A DNA stretch of 48,467 nucleotides from Bryobacterales bacterium (GTDB lineage: Bacteria > Acidobacteriota > Terriglobia > Bryobacterales > Bryobacteraceae). Under the pieces are notes generated by a model. The model saw only the letters and a program-made list of their open reading frames with translations. It made no database searches and had not been told where the DNA came from. Location: the NCBI GenBank assembly GCA_020851655.1, contig JADZCI010000223.1, positions 1 through 48,467 on the forward strand. Reading direction: 5' to 3'. Position 1 is the stretch's first letter; each line of letters begins with the position of its first letter. Shown one piece after another: positions 17,452 to 24,623 of this stretch. A program made the position numbers and the translations under genes.

Positions 17452-17457
17452 AGTATA
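17452..17457 (-). promoter_or_regulatory. -10 box (TATACT) for the SEC-C gene
   Basis: TATACT reads on the minus strand from 17457 to 17452. A start near 17445 would give a leader of about 95 bases that contains the 9-bp hairpin. The -35 region is weak. Confidence 0.4.
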
Positions 17458-17556
17458 CGGCGGGGAGGCCGGCGGCTTCAGATAAGTTGTTGATTTGATT
17501 GGGGTAGATTGTTGTGAACGCGGATGTCTGGAAGGAGGCGCCGGGCGGGAAGGAGC

Positions 17557-17608
17557 GCTGCTCGCCGCCTTGGCCCCGCCTAGCCACAGGGGGTGGGCGG
17601 CGAGCAGC
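17557..17608. terminator. 13-bp perfect inverted repeat, terminator-like
   Basis: GCTGCTCGCCGCC at 17557-17569 is the exact reverse complement of 17596-17608. The 26-base loop holds a further CCCC/GGGG pairing. It lies 18 bases beyond the stop codon of the minus-strand gene ending at 17627. No T-run follows on either strand, so it would be a Rho-assisted or mRNA 3'-end-protecting structure if functional. The flanking 17350-17626 region shows no convincing gene. Confidence 0.5.
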
Positions 17609-17626
17609 CGTCACCGCGAGGGAGGA

Positions 17627-18232
17627 TTACTGGTGTTCGCAGCTCACGCGGTTGTTCCAGTCCACGAACGCGCCGTTCGGGTTCTCGCGCCAAGCCCAAA
17701 CATGCAATTCGTAGAAGGCGGGGATGCCGTAGCGGTTCGGCGCGTTCACGAGGTGGAAGGCCTGCCCTTCGAGCACCGGCGGAGCGGAGTGGTTCTTTGT
17801 CCATGCCGACGCGTCGACGATGAATTCGACCCCGACGAGTTTCATGCCCTGCCTGGTGGGTTCGTAGATCAGGGCTTCAGGCTTGGCGGCGTCGATTTCC
17901 CCGTCGCTGGCGAAGGGGCCATTGATGTAGTGCACGCCCATTGCGCCATGGTCCGGACCGCTGACACACCCAAAGGCGGCCTGGTAGCCGGAGGCCACCG
18001 CCATGTTGACATCGATAAAACGCTCGGTCGCCGTGCGCACCTTTTCGACGAGTTTTGCCGGCGCGGTGTAATCGCCGTGATTGTGGCGTCCAGGGGCCAT
18101 GTCCTGCCCCTCGACTCCGGTAGCGCCCACAGCCAGAGCGGCGGCGCAGCACAGCAGCCAGCGGCGAGCGCCGCCCGGGCCTGCGGTATGGTGAACTGTT
18201 CTTGTTTCGGTCAAACTGACTCCTTTGTCCAT
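17627..18232 (-). CDS. secreted protein of unknown function, His-rich
   Basis: This 201-residue protein has a signal peptide (WLLCCAAALAVGATGVEG, about 25-42). The mature part begins with GRHNHGDYTAP and contains GPDHGAMGVHYING, LVGVEFIVDA, FHLVNAP and YELHVWAWRENPNG, ending in SCEHQ. The spaced His, Asp and Glu residues suggest a metal or haem site, but I do not recognise a characterised family. Two starts are possible: ATG at 18232 without a ribosome site, or TTG at 18214, five bases after AAAGGAG. The signal peptide is intact with either. It is followed by the 13-bp inverted repeat. Confidence 0.75.
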   Translation of the reverse strand: MDKGVSLTETRTVHHTAGPGGARRWLLCCAAALAVGATGVEGQDMAPGRHNHGDYTAPAKLVEKVRTATERFIDVNMAVASGYQAAFGCVSGPDHGAMGVHYINGPFASDGEIDAAKPEALIYEPTRQGMKLVGVEFIVDASAWTKNHSAPPVLEGQAFHLVNAPNRYGIPAFYELHVWAWRENPNGAFVDWNNRVSCEHQ

Positions 18233-18300
18233 GAGAAGCGGGATTTCACGGAAAAGTTAGCGGGCCTGGGCGCGGTTGAGCGTCACCGGGCCGCCAGGGA

Positions 18301-18336
18301 TATACTAAGCCACCAGTAACTTATTGCGCCGGGAGG
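18301..18336 (+). promoter_or_regulatory. promoter -10 box and strong ribosome binding site
   Basis: TATACT lies at 18301-18306, with a TTGAGC at 18276-18281 as a possible but widely spaced -35 (19 bases). GGGAGG at 18331-18336 lies four bases before the ATG at 18341. The transcript would have a leader of about 28 bases, in contrast to the leaderless-type genes elsewhere in the window. Confidence 0.5.
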
Positions 18337-18340
18337 TTGA

Positions 18341-19324
18341 ATGCCTGTCCTTCAGTATCTCGATGTGGCGATTGGCTATGTGCTGGCGATTCTGCTGGCT
18401 GCGACGGCGGTTGGCGCGGCCATGCAAGCGATTCAGACTCTGGCGCGGGTGCGGCAGCACCGGTTGCGGGACGGGCTCGCCTCGCTGATTGCCGGCCTCG
18501 GTCCGGAACTCGCCAAGGAAGCGCGGCAGCTTGCCGTGGAGATGACGAATGAGTCGCGGGTGAAGGGCGGCAACACCGCGGCGGAAGTGATCAGCCGCGA
18601 GGAGTTCATCTTCCTGCTGCTGCGGAAAGCAGCCGAGGGCGGTCCGGACAGCAGTTTAGGTAAGACGGTGAAATCGCTCACCGGCAAGGACGCCGCGGAC
18701 GTTATCACCGCAATTCAGGAACTACTGGTGCAGGAGGAAGTCCGGGACCCCAAGGCGCCATCGTACTTGTGGAAAGTGCGGGCCATCGCCGAGGCGGGCT
18801 GCGGAAAGCTCGCCGGGCGGGTCTTTGCCTGGTACGACCACACCATGGACCGCGTGGAGGACCGCGTCAACTTTAACGGACGCTTGATTTCGGCGGTGCT
18901 GGCGTTGGTGGTTTGCTTTGCCTTGAACCTGGACTCCATTGACCTGGTGCAGCGCCTGAGCCGGGACGAAACCTTTCGCAAGGCCCTGGTGGAGCGGGCG
19001 ATCGAAGAGGTAAAGAAGTTGCCGCCGCAACCGGCCGCCGCGCCGCTGCCGCCGGGCGCGGAACCCAAACTGGTGCCCGCCGTGGAAAAGGCGCTCGATG
19101 CGGCTGACAAGACACGGCAGTTGCTGACGCTCAAGCCTGTCTGGGACACCGATAACAAGCTGCGCAAGCTGTTCGGCGTCCTGATTTCGTGGGCGATGGT
19201 GAGCCTGGGCGCACCGTTCTGGTTCGGCGTGCTCAACAAGGCGCTCGGACTGCGTTCGACGCTGGCGCAGAAGGTGGAGCAGCAGCGGAATCAGCGCGAC
19301 GCCGACGCAACGGCGAGGGCCTGA
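18341..19324 (+). CDS. membrane protein of unknown function
   Basis: This 327-residue protein has three likely membrane segments: about 10-30, 183-203 and 280-302. Between the first two lies a cytosolic-looking helical region with a conserved-looking FAWYDHTMDRVEDRVNF just before the second segment. A Pro/Ala/Leu-rich stretch follows near 228-245. The C-terminus is charged (EQQRNQRDADATARA). I do not recognise a named family. GGGAGG lies at good distance from the ATG, so the start is well supported. The gene is monocistronic by layout, with the convergent yjbQ 29 bp downstream. Confidence 0.8.
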   Translation: MPVLQYLDVAIGYVLAILLAATAVGAAMQAIQTLARVRQHRLRDGLASLIAGLGPELAKEARQLAVEMTNESRVKGGNTAAEVISREEFIFLLLRKAAEGGPDSSLGKTVKSLTGKDAADVITAIQELLVQEEVRDPKAPSYLWKVRAIAEAGCGKLAGRVFAWYDHTMDRVEDRVNFNGRLISAVLALVVCFALNLDSIDLVQRLSRDETFRKALVERAIEEVKKLPPQPAAAPLPPGAEPKLVPAVEKALDAADKTRQLLTLKPVWDTDNKLRKLFGVLISWAMVSLGAPFWFGVLNKALGLRSTLAQKVEQQRNQRDADATARA

Positions 19325-19353
19325 CCGGAACTCCGGAGGGCAGGGCAGCCGCC

Positions 19354-19773
19354 TCACTCGCCGAGCAGATGCAGGACGAGACTCCGGCGGTGCGCCGCCG
19401 AGCGGTGTTCAAACAGGTAGATGCCCTGCCAGGCGCCGAGCACCAGTTCGCCGTCCACCACCGGAATGGAAAGCTGAACCTGCGTCAAGGCGGCGCGGAT
19501 ATGTGCCGGCATGTCATCGGGGCCCTCGATGGTGTGCGCGTAGGCGCGGGCGTCTTCCGGCGCAATCCGCTCAAAATAGCGTTCGAGGTCGGCGCGAACG
19601 TCCGGGTCGGCATTCTCCTGTATGACCAGCGATGCCGACGTGTGCCGGCAAAATACCGTCAACAGACCGGTCAGGATGCTCTGCTTCGCCAGCCAGGAGG
19701 AAATGCCGGAGGTGACCTCGTACAGCCCCTTGCCCCGGGTGGCAACCTGCAAAGTGTGGGCAGTCTGGCGCAC
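19354..19773 (-). CDS. yjbQ: YjbQ-family (UPF0047) protein
   Basis: This 139-residue protein matches the full length of the YjbQ family. Motifs are FCRHTSASLVIQENADPDV, ending in the metal-site H/D cluster, then HTIEGPDDMPAHIRAALT and GTWQG-type GAWQGIYLFEHR. E. coli YjbQ can show thiamine-phosphate synthase activity on over-expression, but the physiological role is not settled. The GTG start follows the glmS stop codon directly with no spacer, so it is translated by coupling in the purS-glmS-yjbQ unit. Confidence 0.92.
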   Translation of the reverse strand: MRQTAHTLQVATRGKGLYEVTSGISSWLAKQSILTGLLTVFCRHTSASLVIQENADPDVRADLERYFERIAPEDARAYAHTIEGPDDMPAHIRAALTQVQLSIPVVDGELVLGAWQGIYLFEHRSAAHRRSLVLHLLGE

Positions 19774-21627
19774 CTATTCGACCGTGACGCTCTTGGCGAG
19801 ATTGCGCGGCTGATCGACGTCGCAACCGCGCCGGACAGCGATGTGATAGGCGAGCAGTTGCATGGGAACCACTTCGAGCACCGGCAGCAGCAACTCGCTG
19901 GCGGGCGGAATCCAGATGACCTGGTCGGCCACTTTCTGGACTTCCGGCGCGCCCTCGGTTGCGATGGCGATCACCTTGCCGCCGCGCGCTTTGACTTCCT
20001 GAATGTTTGAAAGCGTTTTCTCGAAGCGGGTCTGGCTGCCTTCATCGTTTTCGTCCATGGTGGCAACAACCACGGTAGGCAGCGTTTCGTCGATCAGGGC
20101 GTTGGGCCCGTGTTTCATCTCGCCGGCCGGATATCCCTCGGCGTGGATGTAGGAGATTTCTTTCAGCTTGAGCGCGCCTTCGAGCGCGATGGGGTAGTGT
20201 ATGCCGCGCCCCAGGTACAGGAAGTCGGTGGACTTGTGCAGCCATCTGACCAGACCGTCGTAGTCGGCGTCGTGGCTGAGGACGGTCTCAAGTTTTCCCG
20301 GAATCTTGAACAGATCCTGGGCCAGCGCCACCGAGGATTCGGTGTCCAGCTTTTTGCGGACCTGCCCGAGATACATCGCCAGAATAAACAGCGCGGTGAG
20401 CTGCGAGGTGAACGCCTTGGTGGAGGCGACGCCGATTTCCGGTCCGGCGTGGGTCAACAGGGTGCCCGAGGCTTCGCGCGAGATCATCGAGCCCATGACG
20501 TTGCAGATCGCGATGGTGCGGGAGCCCTTGGCCTTGGCTTCGCGCTGCGCCGCCAGCGTATCGGCGGTTTCGCCGGATTGGGAGATCAGAACGGTGAGCG
20601 TCTGCGGGGAGATGATCGGGTCCCGGTAACGGAACTCGCTGCCGTAGTCCACTTCGACGGGAATGCGCGCCAGACGTTCGATCATGAACTTGCCGGCCAG
20701 GGCCGCGTGCCAGCTTGTGCCGCAGGCCACGATCTTGACACTGGAGAATTGCTCAAACTCCTTGGGCTGGATCTGCATCTCGTCCAGAAACACACGGCCC
20801 GTCTCCTGGCCGACCCGCCCCAGGATGGTGTCGCGCACGGCGCGCGGCTGCTCAAAGATCTCCTTGAGCATGAAATGTTTGTAGCCGCCCTTTTCGGCCA
20901 TGATGGGGTCCCACAGGACATGCGAGACTTGGCGCTTGATGGCTTTGCCTTGCAGGTCGGTGAGTTTGACGCCGTCGGGCGTAAGCACGGCGAGGTCGCC
21001 GTCCTGCAGGAAGAAGACGTCGCGCGTGTGGCTGAGGATGGCTGGAACATCGGAGGCCACAAAGTATTCGCCCTCACCCAGGCCGACGACGACGGGCGGA
21101 CCGTTGCGCGCGACCACGATCTTTCCAGGGTCCAGCCGCGAAATGCAGGCCAGAGCGAACACGCCGCGCAACTGGTTGACGGCTTTGAGGACGGCGGATT
21201 CGAGGTTGCCCTCAAAGTACTTCTCAATCAGGTGCGGAATGATCTCGGTGTCGGTCTCGGTGACGAAAACGTGTCCTTCTTCCTGAAGCTGGTGCTTCAG
21301 GGTGAGGTAGTTTTCAACGATACCGTTGTGGACGACGACGATATTGCCCTTGGAGTCGCGGTGCGGGTGGGCATTCTCTTCGGTGGGCCGGCCATGGGTG
21401 GCCCAGCGGGTGTGACCAATGCCGTACCAGCCGTCGAGTGGGTTGAGGCGGACGGCCTCTTCAAGGTTGTGCAGCTTGCCGGAGGCGCGCCGCACGGAGA
21501 GGTTCTGGTCCTCGTCCACCACGGCTAGTCCAGCGGAATCATATCCGCGGTACTCGAGCCGGCGAAGGCCGTCCAGAATGATGGGGACCGGCTTGCGCCG
21601 CCCGACGTATCCGATGATTCCGCACAT
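19774..21627 (-). CDS. glmS: glutamine-fructose-6-phosphate aminotransferase (isomerizing)
   Basis: This 617-residue enzyme makes glucosamine-6-phosphate from fructose-6-phosphate and glutamine, the first step to UDP-GlcNAc for peptidoglycan and outer-membrane glycolipid. The glutaminase domain starts MCGIIGYVG with nucleophile Cys2, and GHTRWATHG and VHNGIVEN follow. Two SIS sugar-isomerase domains come next, with [18 protein letters not shown] and the C-terminal [11 protein letters not shown]. The length is full. I see no sequence resembling the glmS ribozyme in the 45-base gap to purS. The preceding hairpin at 21658-21673 is short. It is the middle gene of purS-glmS-yjbQ. Confidence 0.97.
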   Translation of the reverse strand: MCGIIGYVGRRKPVPIILDGLRRLEYRGYDSAGLAVVDEDQNLSVRRASGKLHNLEEAVRLNPLDGWYGIGHTRWATHGRPTEENAHPHRDSKGNIVVVHNGIVENYLTLKHQLQEEGHVFVTETDTEIIPHLIEKYFEGNLESAVLKAVNQLRGVFALACISRLDPGKIVVARNGPPVVVGLGEGEYFVASDVPAILSHTRDVFFLQDGDLAVLTPDGVKLTDLQGKAIKRQVSHVLWDPIMAEKGGYKHFMLKEIFEQPRAVRDTILGRVGQETGRVFLDEMQIQPKEFEQFSSVKIVACGTSWHAALAGKFMIERLARIPVEVDYGSEFRYRDPIISPQTLTVLISQSGETADTLAAQREAKAKGSRTIAICNVMGSMISREASGTLLTHAGPEIGVASTKAFTSQLTALFILAMYLGQVRKKLDTESSVALAQDLFKIPGKLETVLSHDADYDGLVRWLHKSTDFLYLGRGIHYPIALEGALKLKEISYIHAEGYPAGEMKHGPNALIDETLPTVVVATMDENDEGSQTRFEKTLSNIQEVKARGGKVIAIATEGAPEVQKVADQVIWIPPASELLLPVLEVVPMQLLAYHIAVRRGCDVDQPRNLAKSVTVE

Positions 21628-21657
21628 GGTTTCTTGTCTCTTGAAATCCTTCGATAG

Positions 21658-21673
21658 AAGTTGTCGCCAACTT
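21658..21673 (-). other. small intercistronic hairpin between purS and glmS
   Basis: AAGTTG and CAACTT form a perfect 6-bp stem with a 4-base loop. The repeat begins at the purS stop codon. It could mark a processing site, but it is short enough to occur by chance. Confidence 0.3.
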
Positions 21674-21918
21674 TAGCCCAGAATCTCGACCGAGAATTCT
21701 TCGATGACCGGGTTGGTGAGGACGTCCTGTGCGACTTTGGTCAGATTCTTCAGGGCGGCATCCCGGCTGACGGACGCGTCGAGATCGATTTCGAAATATT
21801 TTCCCTGGCGGACGCTCGAGATTTCAGAATGACCCATACCGGCCAGGGCGCGCTGGATGGTCTGACCCTGAGGATCGAGGACGGTGGGTTTGAGCTTGAC
21901 GTGGACGAGAGCTTTCAT
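21673..21918 (-). CDS. purS: phosphoribosylformylglycinamidine synthase subunit PurS
   Basis: This 81-residue protein is the small structural subunit that bridges PurQ (glutaminase) and small-type PurL in the fourth step of purine synthesis. It matches the family in length, with the opening VHVKLKPTVLDPQGQTI, then GKYFEIDLD and a final VIEEFSVEIL. It is normally next to purQ or purL; here it leads glmS and yjbQ instead. purB lies about 900 bp away on the other strand. A TACACT box at 21933-21928 ends nine bases before the ATG, so the leader would be at most a few bases. Confidence 0.95.
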   Translation of the reverse strand: MKALVHVKLKPTVLDPQGQTIQRALAGMGHSEISSVRQGKYFEIDLDASVSRDAALKNLTKVAQDVLTNPVIEEFSVEILG

Positions 21919-22004
21919 GGTGCTTTCAGTGTAAGGGGAGGTGGGAGCGGGAGGCCAGCGCGCCGCTCACACACATTCGCTCGCCTGCGGACTCGCGCCG
22001 GGTT

Positions 22005-22030
22005 TACACTGAAGTTTTCCAGCAAGGAGG
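22005..22030 (+). promoter_or_regulatory. -10 box and consensus ribosome site of the WalJ-like gene
   Basis: TACACT lies at 22005-22010 and AAGGAGG at 22024-22030. The ribosome site is six bases before an ATC codon at 22037 and 21 bases before the first canonical start (GTG, 22052). That spacing fits only the ATC. Confidence 0.5.
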
Positions 22031-22051
22031 CGCGGCATCGTCAAGGTCTGC

Positions 22052-22807
22052 GTGCTGGCATCGTCCAGCTCGGGAAATGCTACGTTTGTAAGGATAGGCC
22101 GGACGCGCGTCCTGATCGATGCCGGACTTTCGCGGCGTGAAATCTTTACGCGCCTGGCTGCGATTGGCGAAGATCCTCTCGAGATCGACGCCATCCTGGT
22201 CACACACGAGCATACCGATCACGTCTGCGGCCTGCCGGCCACCGCGCGGCGGCTGAAGAAGCCAGTTTTCCTCACGCATGTCACGGCGCCCACCATCGAC
22301 TGGTCCGGTCCCGCGCCTGCCTATGAGACCTTTCAGGCGGGCTTGCAATTCGAATTCGGCGATATGCAAGTGGCCAGTTTCACGATTCCGCATGACGCCG
22401 TAGACCCTGTGGGCTTTGTTCTGCAAGGTGAAGGGATTCGTGTCGGAATTGCGACGGACCTGGGATACGTGCCCGACTCGGTGAAGTGGGTGCTGAAGGG
22501 CTGCCATATACTACTACTAGAGTCGAACCATGATATCGACATGCTGAAAGTGGGACCGTATCCGTGGTCTGTCAAGCAGCGGGTCTTGAGCCGCAAGGGT
22601 CATCTCTCCAACGATCTGGCGTGCGAGTATATTCGTGAGGAATTGACCTCGCAGGTGCAGACCTTGATTCTTGGACATTTGTCGGAGAATAACAACCATC
22701 CGGCCATTGTAGAGATGACGGCGCGTCAGACCTTGGAGCAGTGCGGCCTGCGCCCGAACCTGGTGGTGCTGGAACCGCGCCGCCAATCTGGCGTTTTCCA
22801 ACTTTGA
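22052..22807 (+). CDS. MBL-fold hydrolase, WalJ/YycJ-like
   Basis: The protein has the MBL motif VTHEHTDHVCG and the family-specific opening LASSSSGNATFV, then HLSNDLACEYI and LGHLSENNNHP near the end. WalJ/YycJ proteins are putative exonucleases that affect coordination of cell division and DNA replication in Firmicutes; the role here is inferred. The GTG gives 251 residues but lacks the usual first beta-strand (MKVCVLASSSSGN type). Extending in frame to ATC at 22037 restores it as VKVCVLASSSSG, with a perfectly placed AAGGAGG. No ATG, GTG or TTG exists between the upstream stop at 22010 and 22052. purB follows after four bases. Confidence 0.88.
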   Translation: MLASSSSGNATFVRIGRTRVLIDAGLSRREIFTRLAAIGEDPLEIDAILVTHEHTDHVCGLPATARRLKKPVFLTHVTAPTIDWSGPAPAYETFQAGLQFEFGDMQVASFTIPHDAVDPVGFVLQGEGIRVGIATDLGYVPDSVKWVLKGCHILLLESNHDIDMLKVGPYPWSVKQRVLSRKGHLSNDLACEYIREELTSQVQTLILGHLSENNNHPAIVEMTARQTLEQCGLRPNLVVLEPRRQSGVFQL

Positions 22808-22811
22808 ACTT

Positions 22812-24146
22812 ATGATTGAACGATATACGCGTCCCGAGATGGGCCGGATATGGAATGAGGAGAACAAGTACAGGCAGTGGCTTGAAGTGGAACTTGCCGC
22901 CGCCGAGGCTTTGAGCGAGGAAGGCGAAGTACCGGCCGAAGCGGCGGCCTTACTGCGCCAACATGCCCGCTTTTCGGTGGACCGGATACAGGAAATCGAG
23001 CGGGAAGTACGCCATGACGTCATTTCGTTCACGACGAGCGTTGCCGAATCGCTCAAGGCCGCCGGGTGTGCGGATGCTTCCCGCTGGCTGCACTTTGGGT
23101 TGACTTCGAATGATGTCGTAGACACGGCCCAGGCGCTGCAGATCCGCGAGTCTTACCTTCTGATTCAAAAGCAGATTGCGAAGCTGGAAGAAGTTCTGGC
23201 GGCGCGGGCGTGGGAGCTCAAAGACACGGTCATGATCGGCCGGACGCACGGAATTCAAGCCGAGCCGATCACGTTCGGATTGAAGATCGCGCTCTGGTAT
23301 GACGAATGTCGTAGATCCCGGGTCCGGCTGGATCAGGCCGCCGAGGACCTCCGCTTTGGAAAGGTTTCCGGAGCTGTCGGTACGCTGGCGCACATCTCGG
23401 CCGCGGCGGAAGAGCGGATCTGCAACAAGCTAGGACTTCAGGCGGCGCCAGTCGCCAGCCAAGTGCTGGCGCGCGACCGTCACGCCGCGTTCGTGTCCGC
23501 CCTCGCCTTGATCTGCGGTCTGTGTGAAAAGATTGCCTTGGAAATCAGGCACTTGCAGCGAACCGAGGTGCGCGAAGCGGAGGAGCCTTTTGCGCTAGGG
23601 CAGAAGGGTAGCTCGGCGATGCCGCACAAGAAGAACCCCATTGTTTCTGAGCAGATCTGCGGCTTGGCGCGGGTGGTCCGGGCGAACGTTCAGGCGGCCT
23701 TTGAGAACAATGCTCTCTGGCACGAACGCGATATCTCGCACTCTTCGGTCGAGCGCGTGATCCTGCCGGATTCCTGCATCCTGACAGACTACCTGCTGGA
23801 AAAGACTCACTGGCTGGTCGCGGGGATGCGCGTATACCCGGAACGTATGCGGAAGAATCTCGAACTCACCAAGGGGCTGGTGTTTTCAGGGCAGCTCCTG
23901 CTGGACCTCTCCGCCGCGGGAATGCTTCGGGAAGAAGCCTACCGGATTGTCCAGGCCGAAGCGTTAAAGGCGTGGCAGGAGGACGGTGACTTTCGCGCAG
24001 TCATCGAAGCACACCCGGAGATTCGCAGGTTCTTGACCGCCGGGCAATTAGCTCAGTCGTTTTCCGTAGAACGACAATTGAGGAACGTTACTGCAATTTT
24101 TGATAGGGTTTTTACCCCATTACGGGATGCGAAAATAACGACGTAA
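22812..24146 (+). CDS. purB: adenylosuccinate lyase
   Basis: This 444-residue cytosolic enzyme catalyses two fumarate-releasing steps in AMP and IMP synthesis. The fumarase/aspartase-superfamily signature GSSAMPHKKNPI is present in the flexible catalytic loop. LTSNDVVDTA and GRTHGIQAEPITFG supply the other two active-site regions. Length and the opening MIERYTRPEMGRIW are typical of the short bacterial PurB group. It is separated from the WalJ-like gene by four bases and likely co-transcribed with it. No own ribosome site is visible, so coupling is likely. Confidence 0.97.
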   Translation: MIERYTRPEMGRIWNEENKYRQWLEVELAAAEALSEEGEVPAEAAALLRQHARFSVDRIQEIEREVRHDVISFTTSVAESLKAAGCADASRWLHFGLTSNDVVDTAQALQIRESYLLIQKQIAKLEEVLAARAWELKDTVMIGRTHGIQAEPITFGLKIALWYDECRRSRVRLDQAAEDLRFGKVSGAVGTLAHISAAAEERICNKLGLQAAPVASQVLARDRHAAFVSALALICGLCEKIALEIRHLQRTEVREAEEPFALGQKGSSAMPHKKNPIVSEQICGLARVVRANVQAAFENNALWHERDISHSSVERVILPDSCILTDYLLEKTHWLVAGMRVYPERMRKNLELTKGLVFSGQLLLDLSAAGMLREEAYRIVQAEALKAWQEDGDFRAVIEAHPEIRRFLTAGQLAQSFSVERQLRNVTAIFDRVFTPLRDAKITT

Positions 24147-24167
24147 GAAAAGCTCGGTTTCGGAGTA

Positions 24168-24193
24168 CTATAAGGAAGGCAAATTCCTTATGG
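24168..24193 (+). promoter_or_regulatory. hairpin covering the ribosome site and start codon of the receiver gene
   Basis: TAAGGAA at 24171-24177 pairs exactly with TTCCTTA at 24184-24190 around a six-base GGCAAA loop. Three more outer pairs (C-G, T-G wobble, A-T) extend the stem to ten pairs and include the ATG at 24190. The AAGGAAGG ribosome site would be closed by this fold. A TACTAT at 24166-24171 could be a -10 box; a transcript starting from it would lack the 5' arm. Confidence 0.55.
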
Positions 24194-24606
24194 GTACCGG
24201 AACAAGGCGCAAAATTGTGGCGCGCGTTCTTTTGGCGGACGGTGATCCGGCTTCCCGTTTGACGTTGAAGACGGTGCTGGAGGCCTCGGGTTACTGTGTG
24301 GATTCCGCCGCGTCTGCCGCTGAAGCTGTTGGATTGATGGACAAACAAGAGTACGAGCTGGTGCTCAGCGACCTCTCCATGGAGTCACCTGAATCCGGCT
24401 TTCGCGTAATTGAGCATGCGAGGTTGATGCCTTACCGGCCCGCGGCGGCGATCATCACCTCACAACGCGAGGAGCGGAACGGTGAGAAAGTGGACGGTCC
24501 AGTACTCATCAAACCGGAAGACTTACCGGAACTAATGGGCAAGATTGCGTTCCTGATCAGCAACCGCGCATCGCGCGAAGTGGCGCGCACCATGCGTCAC
24601 GGATAA
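24190..24606 (+). CDS. single-domain response regulator (receiver)
   Basis: This 138-residue protein has a CheY-like receiver and no output domain. The acidic pocket is Asp17 and Asp19 in LLADGDP. The phospho-acceptor is Asp61 in LVLSDLSME. The switch Thr/Ser lies in AIITSQ and the conserved Lys in VLIKPED. The N-terminal ten residues are basic. The partner kinase is not in the window. The start lies 43 bases after purB, and a hairpin over the ribosome site and ATG suggests translational control. It converges with fkp, 17 bases apart. Confidence 0.85.
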   Translation: MGTGTRRKIVARVLLADGDPASRLTLKTVLEASGYCVDSAASAAEAVGLMDKQEYELVLSDLSMESPESGFRVIEHARLMPYRPAAAIITSQREERNGEKVDGPVLIKPEDLPELMGKIAFLISNRASREVARTMRHG

Positions 24607-24623
24607 CGCTCCGGCGTTCACGC

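Noticed and set aside
17350..17626. A small gene in the longest intergenic region
   Set aside because: Short frames there have no ribosome site or plausible protein. The region is better explained by a promoter, a leader hairpin and the 13-bp inverted repeat.
20110..21528. A 472-codon open frame on the plus strand
   Set aside because: Antisense to glmS, which is full length and unambiguous.
21628..21672. A glmS ribozyme upstream of glmS
   Set aside because: The gap is 45 bases, far shorter than the ribozyme, and only a 6-bp hairpin is seen.
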